From positions 176,114,411-176,178,410 of the forward strand of contig NC_071354.1 in assembly GCF_943734655.1 (NCBI RefSeq): a DNA stretch of 64,000 bases, in the 5' to 3' direction. Each line of letters begins with the position of its first letter. The stretch's first letter is position 1. Source of the DNA: Sabethes cyaneus. Taxonomy: Eukaryota; Arthropoda; Insecta; Diptera; Culicidae. Below are positions 31,986 to 42,390 of this stretch, piece by piece. Made by a program: the position numbers and the translations under genes. The notes beneath the pieces are model-generated. The model made no database searches and had not been told where the DNA came from. It worked only from the letters and a program-made list of their open reading frames with translations.

Positions 31986-33127
31986 TCATCTTGCTCGCTG
32001 AGCGCCCCGGCGCCGTTTCGTTCCAGTTGGATCATTATTGAGAACTCGTTTAATTGGGCTATCGTCCGACATCCTCACGACGTGCCCAGCCCATCGCAGG
32101 CGACCGATTATTGCGGTGTGAGCGATGGGTGGTTCCCTAAGCAGCTGACGCAATTCATGGTTCGTTCGCTTTTCCCACGTTCCGTCTTCCATCTGCCGTA
32201 GATGGTGCGCAACACCTTCCGTTCGAAAACACTAAGAGCGCGTTGGTCCTCCACGAGCATAGTCCATGCCTTATGGCCGCAAAGGACTACCGGTCTAATC
32301 AGCGTCTTGTAGATTGTTAACATCGTGCGGTGGCGAATTTTGTTCGATCGCAGCGTCCTACGGAGTCCCAAGTAGGCGCGATTTTCTGCCATAATACGTC
32401 TTTGTATTTCTCTTCCTTTCATGTATTTTGTTTTCGATACATTAATGACAAGTGCAATCCGTTTGGCTTCAGCTTTCAGTCCGATGTACGTTACCACCAT
32501 CCTCTCAAAGGTACGTGTAATGATGTCAACGTCGTCAGCGAAATCAAGAAGCTGGGCGGACTTCGTGAATATGGTGCCACTCGTGTCTATCCCCGCTCTT
32601 CTTAGCACACCCTCCAAAACGACGTTGAACAGCAAACATGAAAGCCCCTCACCTTACCGTAACCCTCTTCGAGATTCAAAGGGACTCGAGACTGCCCCTG
32701 ATACTCGAACAACGCACATTACTCGATCCATCGTCGCCTTGACCAATCGCGTTAGTTTATCCGGAAACCCGTGGTAGTGCATAATTTGCCATAGCTGATC
32801 TCGATCGATCGTGTCATACGCCGATTTGAAGTCGATGAATAAATGATGCGTGGGTACGTTGTATTCGCGACATTTCTGCAACACTTGTCGAAGCGCGAAA
32901 ATCTGATCCGTGGTGGCACGGGCACCCATGAATCCCGCTTGATATTGCCCCACGAACTCCTTTGCAAATGGTGATAATCGACGACATAAAAGTTGGGAGA
33001 GTACCTTGTAGGCGGCGTTCAACAGTGTGATTGCGCGGTAATTGCAACAATCCAACTTGGCGCCCTTTTTGTAGATTGGACACACGATGCCTTCCGTCCA
33101 CTCCTCCGGTAGTAGCTCCTCCTCCAA
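31986..33127 (-). pseudogene. Reverse transcriptase of the near full-length RTE-like LINE
   Basis: Frame 33127-32654 holds CCNYRAITLLNAAYKVLSQL, QAGFMGARATTDQI and HHLFIDFKSAYDTIDRDQLW. A single stop in place of Q in RRGLRxGEGLS (near 32654) separates it from frame 32635-32108. That frame has FNVVLEGVLRRAGI, LLDFADDVDII (FADD, catalytic), RTMLTIYKTLIRPVVL and ALSVFERKVLRTIYGRW. A frameshift near 32180 then leads into frame 32192-31986 with ELRQLLREPP and RLRWAGHVVRMSDDSP. The enzyme copies element RNA at the nicked target. This copy is inactive only by a few lesions. Confidence 0.85.
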
Positions 33128-33765
33128 ATCTTGACAATGACCCAGTGCAGCGCTCTATCCAGTGCGTCACCTCCGTATTTCAGCAGCTCGCCGGGTAGCT
33201 GATCAGCCCCAGCCGCTTTATTGTTCTTCAGCCGACCGATCCCTTCTGCTACCTCCTGGAGGTCGGGGCTGGTATTCTGTCGTCTTCTGCACGTGCTCCA
33301 AGATCTATTGCCATATCGTCACCTTCATGTTCAGCTACATCGCTGTTAAGGTGCTCGTCATAATACTGCTTCCACCTCTTGATCACCTCTCGATCACCTC
33401 TCGATCACCTCACGTTCGTTCGTGAGGAGATTACCGTCTGAGTCTCGACACGTATCGGCCTGCGGCACATAGCCTTTGCGCGAACGGTTTAACTTCTCGT
33501 AGAACTTCCGTTTATCATTAGCACGGTACAGTTCTTCCATCGCCTCGCGATCTCGATCTTCCTGTTGACGCTTTTTCCTCCGGAAGACCGTGTTTGCCTG
33601 TTCCGTGCTTGTTTATATCGCTCCACATTCGCCCTCGTACGGTGTTGCAACATTCTCGCACGTGCTGCATTCTTCTCCTACACTAATTGCTTGCATTCGC
33701 AGTCGAACCAATCGTTTTTTCGGTTCGGACCTAGAGCCGCTAGAGCAGTACTACCAATGGCGGTC

Positions 33766-34720
33766 TTAATGCCTTTCCAACCCTTCAAGAGTTGCTGCGC
33801 TAAGTTGCTCTTCCGTTGGTAGCGCTGCTTCCAGCTGCCGCGCGTGTTCCTGGGCAACTCCGGTGTCTCGTAGCTGCTCGATGTTGGGTCGCGGCGTACG
33901 GCTTCGACGCGTGTTATGCACCGTCGAGAGTTTTAAGCGCATGCAGACTGCAACTAGGAAATGAACCGAATCTATATTCGCACTTCGGTAGGTGCGAACG
34001 TTTATAACATCAGAGAAGAATTTACCGTCGATTAGAATATGGTCAATTTGGTTTTCTATTCGTTGGTCTGGTGATCTCCAGGTGGCCCTGTGGATATCGT
34101 TGCGGGGGAAGAAGGTACTTCGGACTACCATACGGCGGGAAGCTGCAAAATTTACGCATCGTTGGCCGTTGTCGTTCGTTGCGGCATGCAGGCTGTTTGG
34201 CCCGATTACCGGTCTATATATAGCTTCCCGTCCTACCTGTGCGTTCATGTCACCGATGACGATTTTCACGTCCCGTCGCGGACAGCCATCATACACCTGC
34301 TCCAGCTGCGCGTAGAACGCCTCCTTCTCGTCATCGGGTCTCCCTTCGTGTGGGCAATGCTCATTGATGATACTTTAATTGAAGAAACGACCCTTAATCC
34401 TCAACTTGCACATCCTTGCGTTGATCGGTTGTCAACCAATAACACGCTGGCGCATCTTTCCCAGTACTATAAACCGGTTCGCAGCTCTTAGGTGGTGCCA
34501 CAGCTCTGGTAGAAAGTAGCCGCTCGATGCCCGCTTTTCCATACCTTCTGTCCTGTCCAGCAAAGTTCCTGCAGTGCTACGACTTCGAAGTTTCGGAGGA
34601 TGTAGTTCATCATATATTATCCTATCGCAACCCGGGAAGCCGAGCGATTTGCAATGCCATGTCCCGAGTTTCCAATCGCAGTCCTTATTTCGTCGCGTAG
34701 GTCGACGCCGATTGTTCCGA
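33766..34720 (-). pseudogene. APE endonuclease of the near full-length RTE-like LINE
   Basis: Near 34680 the minus strand reads DWKLGTWHCKSLGFPGCDRI, where TWN has become TWH. After frameshifts, NEHCPHEGRPDDEKEAFYAQ leads into the open frame 34296-33766 with VKIVIGDMNAQVGREAIYRP (the GDMNA block), VRSTFFPRNDIHRATW, ENQIDHILIDGKFFSDVINV and RSANIDSVHFLVAV. In the last block the usual SDH is SVH. The changed catalytic positions suggest loss of nicking activity. The order matches copy 1 at 10539-11375 and 9690-9922. Confidence 0.8.
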
Positions 34721-35309
34721 TCCCTATTTTCTTCTACGTTGTTGATAACTTTTTGTTTCTAGGGCGGCTTGTTGGGCCTGCCCCTAACCCCCTGTCTCGC
34801 CGGAGGACCACCGTGCACAGCACTGTTTAGAGTCCCTGCTGGCATAAGGACGAGTATAATAATCTGCCGCCCCTAACATGGAGAACAGACGCTGTTTGAG
34901 CCGCACCTCCTTGGTGAACAGACGCTCGTGTTTGACGAAGCATTTCCTCTACCGCCATGCTATGGTTACCGCGCCAGTATTCGCGTCGCACCTCCTCACT
35001 TCGCTATTGTCAGATTGACAACATTGCCCAGGCTACGCCGCATTTGGTATCATATGACTCGTGGAGGCGTGAGGCGGCAGCTTGTGAGGATCAGAGCTGT
35101 GTTTGACGCTCCTTCCAGGTTGTCAACTCACCATTTGAAGCCCACGAAATCTTGGTCGTAATAAGCAAATAGGGAAGGAGGCACAGTGGCTCCCACCCAT
35201 TTTAAGATGGCAGCCCCGTCAGCGGGAGCCTAAGGTCTCTAGGCAACCTACGGTACCCGAAAACTAAAAAGTTAATGAAAAAGAAAGAAGAAATCAATCT
35301 GGATTATTG

Positions 35310-35705
35310 GCAACGACCTTTAGTATGAAGATACGGACATGTATCGGAACAAGGAATATACTGACTCTTACCTAGCAGGACAAGCTGACCCAACTTTCAA
35401 CAGAAGCTGACCACCTGAAGAGGAGTCGGATTGCTATCGGCCTTGATCAAGCGGGAACCGATAAACGAAAGAATAATCATTTCCAGATTCAGTACACGAG
35501 TTAGAGACGTTACAGCAATCCAGTGTTATGCGCCAACAGATGCTGCCGACCTGCAGGAAAAACAGCGTCTCCAGCTGAACTGCATGGTTGAGAAAATCGC
35601 GAACATCCAAATCCACTTGGGCGACTTCAACGCGAAGATTGACTCGTACAACACGGACTTTGAACGCGTCGTGGGACGCCATGGCCTAGTAGAGATGAGC
35701 GAAAA
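35310..35705 (+). pseudogene. APE endonuclease fragment of a second RTE-like lineage
   Basis: Frame 35431-35703 reads NERIIISRFSTRVRDVTAIQ, then CYAPTDAADLQEKQRLQLN and IHLGDFNAKIDSYNTD (the GDFNA block), ending VGRHGLVEMSENG. The order FYAPT then GDFNAK then GRHG...MNENG is characteristic of RTE/BovB-type endonucleases. It breaks at about 35705. The RT at 38430-40804 on the same strand carries the same style and may be the rest of this element, with the minus copy 35706-38415 inserted between. Confidence 0.75.
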
Positions 35706-38415
35706 CGGGGCGAGCGAAGCGAAGTTCCGAAGCGAAATTCCTCCATCTAATTCAGTCCATGGCAGCTGGTCTCCAGTTCCGCGGACACCCAGCAGTGGTC
35801 GCCAGATCTGGCACCACCTGGTCTTGCCACCTCGCTCGCTGTGCCCCTCTTCATCTTGTTCCTACCGGATTCAATGTTCGGCATTCTAGCAACATGTCCT
35901 GCCAAACGTATCCGTCCAGCTTCAGCCATTTTCTGAATACTGGGTTCACCGTAGAGACGCGCAAGTTCGTGGTTCATTCTTCGCCTCCATACACCGTTCT
36001 CTGTACTGCTACGGTACTGCTCAAGCGGCCCCTGTCGCAGTCGGTCCCGCCTGCCAGCATATACTTCCTTTTAAACGTATTTATCTTCAACCCAATCTTC
36101 TCTGCTTCGCGTTTTAGTCTGATGTACTGATCTTCCACCGCCTCAAATGTTCTGCCAACAGCATCCACGTCGTCAGCAAAGTAGATAAATTGACTGAATT
36201 TATTGTAAATCATGCTCCTTATTTCGATCGCCGCTCGTCTTATAACACCTTCAAGCGCAACATGCTTGAATAGCAAGCAAGAATGACCATTTCTTTGTCG
36301 AAGTTCCCTGCAAGATTCGAATGGGTCCGAGAGTCCAGTAGAGATTCTCACACAGTATACTCATCCATCCATCGTAGCTATGATAAATCTAGTAAACTTG
36401 CTCCGAAAACCGTTTTCGTCCAGAATTTTTCATAGCTCTTGTTGGTTTACATTATCATATGCAGCTTTGAAATCAATGAACAGGTGATGCGTGAGGACTA
36501 GGAATTCGCGGCACTTCTGGAGAATCTGTCGCAGGGTGAAGATTTGATCTGTTGTAAACCGACCCTCCATGAAGTCGGCTTGATAATTTCTCACAAATCT
36601 ATTGGCTATTGGCGATAGTCGATGGAAGATGACTTGGAATAGCACTTTGTCGGCGGCATTTAGGATAGTGATCGCTCGGTAGTTGTCATAATGCAGCTTA
36701 TCGCCTTTCTTGTAGATAGGGTAAATAACCGCGTCTTTTCACTCCTACGGAACTCGTTCCGTATCCCAAATCTTGACAATCAGTTGATACAGAGAGTCGG
36801 CCAACTTGTCCGGGCCCTTTTAAATAAGTTCCACTTCAATGCCATCCTTTCCCACTGCTTTGTTGATCTTCAGCCGCTAAATGGCTTCCTTAACTTCCCT
36901 TATCGAAGGGAGTGACACATCTTCGTTGCTTGCTAGACCAACTTTCCGCCTGCACGCCATTCAAGTGTTCATCGTAGTGCTGCTTCCACCTTTCGATTAC
37001 CGCACGGTCGTCAGTCAAGATACCTCCATCTATATTTCTGCACATTTCGACACGCGGCACAAAACCTTTGCGAGGTTCGTTGAGTCTCTGAAAGAACTTC
37101 AGTGCGTCGTGAAAGTGGTACAGCTGCTCGAGTTCTTCGCATTGCTTCTCCTCCTGGTGGCGATTCTTCTCCTAGAAGAGTCGGGTTTGCTGTCACCACT
37201 TCTGTTTGTATCGCTCCACATTCTGACGGGTGCACATAAGAAGGGCTCCATATAAAGTAGCGGCCAAAATTGCCGAATGTAAAATTTCACATTTTAGCAC
37301 ATGCTTAAACGCGGTTTTGTAGTAAATTGTCTATATTTTTATGATTCGTGAATAAAATTTTGAAAGAAAAAAAATGTCATGTAGAAATAAGCCGTCAAAG
37401 TTGCCCATTTCAAAAGTTTGAAAAATTAGTCATTTTGAAAAAGTCAAAAAATTAAATAGTTATCGCGGATGTAAATATTATTGTTATATATTATTTTAAA
37501 ACTGATATTTTAGCCTATTAAAAAATGAAATGAAAACAAATTTAAACTCAATGTGGTGCGCCATAGGCTACTTATAATAAAAATGAAATTTTCACAAACT
37601 TTAATCAAAAAAACAACTCTTGTCGCCTCTTGTCGCCGCAGTTTCTAACAGTGCGTCTGAAAGCTCGAAGTATGTTGTATCAAAACATGAATTGAAAGTT
37701 TGCTATAATTTGACGTTTTCCGAAAAAAAATAATTTTAAAATTGTCATATTTTTAGCAAGTCTTTGAAATTTTAAGTACTCTTTCAACAAATTTGATTAT
37801 CTTTGTTACTAAATTTATTTAGTATCTGAAGAGAGTTTCAATGACAAAATGGGAGAATCCCCGCGAGAAAGAAAAATTTTTTTTGTCAAGCAAATATTTA
37901 TATCGGTAACATTTGATCATTTTTCCCCAAATCACCCTAAATATGAGTTCTTATATGTTTAAATCATTTCTTTTGTTACAAATATAATCTAGAATCAATT
38001 TGAAACTAAAAAATAATTTTGGCCAAAAATCGTAATTTTCCGACTATTGTGGGGTGGCTCTAAGCAGCATTTGTACCCGCGATGCGTTCTTCTCATCCAA
38101 TATCTGATAGCACTCCTCGTTAAACCATTCGTTACGTCGTTTCGGTGCCACACGGCCTAGGACGTTCTCCGCTACACTGTTAATGGCTATTTTCACGGCA
38201 TCTCAAAAGTCCTCAAGAGGAACTTCATTCAGCTCACCCTCTTCCGACGGCGCGGTTTCGAGAGATAACGCGTAGCTTTCGGCGACATCCGGTTGTTTCA
38301 GTCGTGTTCGATAATACCGTGGTGGGCGGCGGTATCGTATGTTGTTTACTACAAATAGTTCTGCATTTGTATCTGCACCATCACATGAACATGATCCGAA
38401 TCAATGTTACGCAAC
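35706..38415 (-). pseudogene. RTE-like LINE, minus copy, RT plus end of EN
   Basis: High to low: IDSDHVHVM near 38390 (end of endonuclease), KRRNEWFNEECYQILDEKNA near 38130, then after an 820 bp insertion the RT. ALFQVIFHRLSPIANRFVRN...FMEGRFTTDQIFTLRQILQK (36645 down), FIDFKAAYDNVN, a gap, then FIYFADDVDAVGRT (near 36180) and EMNHELARLYGEPS...RIRLAGHVARMPN (35977 down). The FADD motif is kept, but there are several stops and frameshifts. The 3' end carries a GCGAAGC-rich tail near 35710-35735. Confidence 0.75.
37241..38060. mobile_element. 820 bp AT-rich insertion in the LINE, class unknown
   Basis: LINE linker sequence stops at about 37240 and resumes at 38061, with TAAG on both sides (37237-37240 and 38061-38064). 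The insert starts AAGGGCTCCATATAAAG and ends ATTGTGGGGTGGCTC. Only weak inverted similarity is seen at the ends. The interior is AT-rich with no coding signal. Confidence 0.55.
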
Positions 38416-38429
38416 GATACGCATTATCC

Positions 38430-40804
38430 AGCTGTTTACCAGCCATAGACCAATGTTGAATAACTTGAATTCCGAACGTCGGAGTTGCCACCTGGTGGAA
38501 CCGTCGAAGAGCAATGGACCTGCATCAAGAACGGTTCCATCACCACGTCTCAGGTCACGACCAGTGACGAAACCCTCGGCAAAGTGCGCAGCGGGCGGAG
38601 GTAGTGAATTTCGGATGAAACTTGGAGATAGATCGAAACCGTCGCCGCCAGAGGTGATATACATTTGTTGTCGCCGCCTTAGTGATGCCAGGATGAATAC
38701 AAAGACAGACTCAAAGATACCGCTAAAGGACCGAGCTGGTCAGTTACTGACTGACCGCACAGAACAGCTTAAGCGATGGATTGAATATTTTAAACAACTC
38801 TTCCGAGTTTCAAATGTCAGAGACCAATAAAACCGGTAGAGTATGACGCCAACAGTTCATGGAATTAATCGCGTCAACTCGGCTGCGCCATCCTTGGATG
38901 AAGTTTAAGCAGCCATTAAGAGCAAGAAATCCAATAGAGCGTGAAGGATAGACTGTATTTCAGCCGGGATGCTCAAAGCTAACCCATCTTTGTCAGCCCA
39001 TATGATGCATCAGCTTTTCAGCAATATACGGTGGCCTGGATGCAGGGCGTATTGGTTAAAGTCCCTATAAAAGGAGACCTATCTGAATGCGGTAACTGCC
39101 GTGGCATTACGTTGCTCTGTATTACTCTCGAAGTACTCTGTAAGGTAATCCCAACGGGATCCAGGAGAAGATCGACAGATGCAGACCATATCACAACGCT
39201 CCGCATTATATCAACAAATTACAGGACTCTCTTCTGCTGATGTTCGTTGACTTCGAAAAGGCGTTCGACCGACTCAACCACGAAGCATCTGCGGCACACT
39301 TAGGCGTAGGGGAGTTCCAGATAAGCTATTCCATCTCATCGAGGCTCAGTACGAGGCGTTCTCGTACAAGATTTGACACAATGGCGTCTTGCCCGACCCT
39401 AGAAGAGTTACTGCTGGTGTAAGACAGGGCAAAATTATTACCGCTTCTGTTTCTCATCGTTATGAAAGACATTAGCTGGAGCAATTGACAGTATACCAAA
39501 TCGGGGATTGCCTTGGAATCCTCTAAGGCGACATCCATTTAGTACGTCACGCAAATTTTGACCAAAATCAAACCCCACCCACCTCCACCCTTGTCACATT
39601 TCGTCACACATTCGTGACCCTCCCCCCCCTGAGAAAGTACGTCACGGCAATCCCCACCCCCTTCACAACAAAAAAAATTAAATATTCATTCCAACCTTTT
39701 TATTTAAAGCTATCAAATGAATTTCAGCAAATAAAAAAAGGAAAATTTTCGAGCTTATAAGTCATCGATTCACGGATTTTGAAGATGATCTTCAATTGCT
39801 GCAATCGTATATGCTTCAGAAGTCACTGATGTGCCGTCCATTAATGTTTAGCGCATATCTACGCCCTGTACATTCATCCACTCAAATTCGTCTCATCTAG
39901 TTGAAAGAATCTGCACTTCCAACTGACGTCTTGCAGCAACACGCCTTGGAAGAACTTTTCTGAGGGACTTTGTCATTTTGTGTATTTCTTCAAACGTGTA
40001 ACCATTCAACACTACCTTAGATGCGAAATTTAATCCGCAAGTGGCTTAAACTCTATCCTTCAGAGAGCTTTTGAGTGACGGACAGTATAAATTATACCGA
40101 AAAACCGAAGCAACCGTGGAACTTCGGTATGAGTTTTTGTTCATCGATTGAGTTCAGCACGAATATCAAGGGAAAACATTGCCGTGGGTTTCTGGTAGCA
40201 TCCCGTAACCCTTCAGGAGTTTGTGCGACTGCTATTTGTGGTTTCAAAAATCTTTTAGGCAGGACGGTACTCAAGCAGATCTTCAGCGGTGTACTGCATA
40301 TTCTATAAAGCCTTAATGGAGAGTTCATACTACATAGAATAAATGAGTCCTGTTCACACATATATGTTCAAAAAAGTGTTCATTCAAACAATTTAACTAT
40401 TTAAATGAAGGCTATGAAGGCTAAATTATAATTTCCCGAATAAATTTTCCATTTGATTTTTATTTTCATGTGACGTCACATAACTTCATACCCCCCCTCC
40501 CCCCTACGTCACAAATCGTCACGATTAGGTCAACCCCCCTCCCCCCTATAAGCGTGACGTACTTTATGGATACCCCCTAACGATGGAGTCACTAAATGAC
40601 CTCGATCTAGCCGACGACATTGTCTTGCTCGCACAACGCCGAATTGAAATGCAGAGCAAGTTCGATGACCTCGCCGAGAGCTCCCTGTCCCTGGCAGCAG
40701 GTCTCATAGTCAATATAGTAAAAAGTAAGTCTATGGTAGTGAACACTGACAACTTTACAGTAGTGGGACAACAGGTTGAGCAGGTAGACGCCTTTCTATA
40801 TCTT
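38430..40804 (+). pseudogene. RTE-like LINE RT, plus copy, interrupted by a Harbinger-like element
   Basis: Plus-strand blocks in order: RRLSDARMNTKTDSKIPLKD and LTDRTEQLKRWIEYFKQLF (38670-38810, linker), PSLDEV and AAIKSKKSNRA near 38890, LVKVPIKGDLSECGNCRGIT near 39050, MFVDFEKAFDRLNHE (39240), then a decayed GVRQG block near 39415. After an insertion come MESLNDLDLADDIVLLAQRR (40583, LADD catalytic) and EQVDAFLYLPS. Stops and small deletions are common. The frame is cut at 40804 by element D copy 2. It may pair with the endonuclease at 35310-35705. Confidence 0.8.
39527..40577. mobile_element. Harbinger-like 1.05 kb element with C-rich arms
   Basis: The inverted ends GGCGACATCCATTTAGTACG and CGTACTTTATGGATACCCCC share ATCCAT...AGTACGTCACGC. 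TAA flanks both sides (39524-39526, 40578-40580). A 3 bp T-A duplication fits PIF/Harbinger. Both arms carry CCCCCCTCCCC-type tracts and GTCAC words. A decayed frame runs on the minus strand (40361-40092 and beyond) but I do not recognise it. Removing the element joins PWNPL to TMESLNDLDLADD. Confidence 0.8.
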
Positions 40805-41176
40805 CCCAGCTAGCATTTTCATATGTATAAAAATGATAAAAATCTGCATTACATGCATACATTCTAATAAATCGTATTTGATGCGCAAAATTGGCATATC
40901 CGTACTATTTTGGAGGCGATATACTTGATTAGGAATAATTTTAAGCTTTTTGATTATATAAGTAGTTATATACGATAATATCCGATTAAGCGCGACTCGC
41001 TTCGTACTGCTGTACAATTTTGTGCTAAAAATCGTATGTATGTCAGTCATTCTCATTATATACGATAGAAAATCAACTTGGTCCCACTTTAACAAACTTT
41101 AGTTGCGATTTCGAATTTGTTCAGAGATATTTACGATAATTTTCATTCATTAATATACGAGTTGGTGCCAGCTGGG
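40805..41176 (+). mobile_element. CCCAGCTAGC-ended miniature element D, copy 2
   Basis: The ends CCCAGCTAGCA and TGCCAGCTGGG are inverted. The core TATTTTGGAGGCGATATAC and AAGCGCGACTCGCTTCG matches copies at 11553 and 46794. The flanks share only TT. It cuts the LINE frame in FLYL(GS). Confidence 0.75.
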
Positions 41177-41185
41177 TTGGTAGCC

Positions 41186-41247
41186 AGACAACGCCCGATG
41201 GTGGTACCAAATTTTCACGCCGCTCGGTTCAGTAGTTTCCGAGTCTG
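41186..41247 (-). mobile_element. Helitron-like head fragment
   Basis: The complement reads TACAGACTCGGAAACTACTG then AACCGAGCGGCGTGAAAATT, matching the 5' region of the elements at 23122 and 47122. Only about 60 bp is present. Confidence 0.55.
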
Positions 41248-41259
41248 TATGACACGTAC

Positions 41260-41471
41260 CTCCCAGTTGGCTTAGAGGTATGACGCTGGCGTAATAAGCC
41301 AGTCGTCGTATGTTCGAATCTCGACTGGGAGAGGCTGTTTGAGTCAATATGATCGTAGCAACTGGCCCTGTAATTGTCCTGCACTCTAACAGCTGGCTGC
41401 GAAGTCTGTCGTATAAAAACAGAAGGTCAAGTTTCGATAACGGAATGTAGCATCTAGGCTTTGCTTTGCGT
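41260..41471 (+). mobile_element. tRNA-derived SINE, complete copy with TSD
   Basis: A 70-base tRNA-like head has matching acceptor arms (CTCCCAGT and ACTGGGAG), an A-box-like TGGCTTAGAGGTA, an anticodon stem CTGGC/GCCAG with loop GTAATAA (CTAATAA in the 14616 copy), and a B box GTTCGAATC at 41312-41320. The loop suggests tRNA-Ile(AAU) ancestry (inference). A body of about 110 bp follows, and a tail GGCTTTGCTTTGCG. TATGACACGTAC and TATGACAGGTAC flank it (41248-41259, 41472-41483; one mismatch). Pol III would start at the head. Confidence 0.9.
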
Positions 41472-41483
41472 TATGACAGGTAC

Positions 41484-42010
41484 ATATAGACAGAAATTCA
41501 TTTGTAGAAATATAGATTTATATCGAAATTTTTCAGTTCAATCCATTAACCATTCTTGGCATCAGCATCGTAAATGGAAATTCTATGACCGCCTCCACCA
41601 ACTCTGGGAGGTTGAGATATTTTTCAACACAAATTTTGTAGACCAACATTTCCCGTGGACGGAGCTAACGATAGAAGTTCCATTTTCCTATGCTGGGGGT
41701 TATTCGCAGATATTGATTCACCACTACATTGTTTAATGGATCTATATTGGACGTAGAACCACAGCTTTGTTTTAGATCATTATCAAAAAAAAAATACCAG
41801 AAATATTACACCGATACTTCCAAGCTGTTAACTTAGGCATAATATTGATAATATCTTATGAAATTTCTACTGATCTTGCCTTGGCAATAGTTGGGCACTT
41901 AAATTAGTTATATACCCATTTATTAAATTTGTTCAGCAGTTGCTCGATTGCAAATCTCGTATGACTCTGATCAAAACCCTTGAAGTCTTAGCCACCTCGT
42001 AGTTTTCGAG
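41484..42010. other. Non-coding stretch, no gene recognised
   Basis: A 91-codon frame at 41461-41736 has no motif. No repeat shared with the rest of the window is seen. Confidence 0.4.
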
Positions 42011-42390
42011 GGCTGGTACCGAATGGTCGAAACACAAATGACCGAATCGCAAATGGCCGAATTCCAACAACAGTCACAGAAGGCCGAATCACGAAAGACC
42101 GAATCGTGAATAGCCGAATCACGAAAAGTCGAACTTTCCCGGAATGTGTATGCCCCCCGCAGAAACCATTACTATTTAGGGGCATGCAATTTCCTAGGTT
42201 TACTGACTAGTAGGGATTATTTCTTAGTTAAGTCTGAACGAGCGGCAGCGAGTAAGGACAGAATATACCCAACATTAGATCAAATAACTGGTCGCAGTGG
42301 AAAATGTACCCAACAAGGAAAAAACCCCAATATTATGCCATTTGTTATTTCGGCCATTCGTCCATTTGTGTTTCGGCCATTCGTAGGAAA
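42011..42390. mobile_element. Foldback-like element of CGAATGGCCGAAACACAAA repeats
   Basis: The left 140 bp is built from variants of ACCGAATGGTCGAAACACAA, such as CCGAATCACGAAAG and CCGAATCGTGAATAG. The right 60 bp carries the inverted form, TTCGGCCATTCGTCC and GTGTTTCGGCCATTCGTA. The middle is unrelated. The left arm matches 13680-13790. No target duplication was identified. Confidence 0.65.

Larger units (their letters stand above)
31855..35250 (-). mobile_element. RTE-like LINE, near full length
   Basis: This is the best-preserved LINE. From high to low coordinates it has a leader (about 35250-34720), APE endonuclease (about 34700-33900), a linker, RT (33127-32340), the post-RT tail (32340-31990) and a 3' end with TTACTTACTT near 31857. 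Damage is light: a stop near 32654, frameshifts in the linker and one near 32180. A small in-frame expansion of TCGATCACCTC occurs near 33380-33410. About 3.4 kb is a normal length for an RTE-like element. Confidence 0.85.

Noticed and set aside
41260..41338. Candidate tRNA-Ile gene
   Set aside because: The head is tRNA-like, but it is followed by a SINE body and tail and flanked by a target duplication, and the arms have mismatches, so it is a SINE head.
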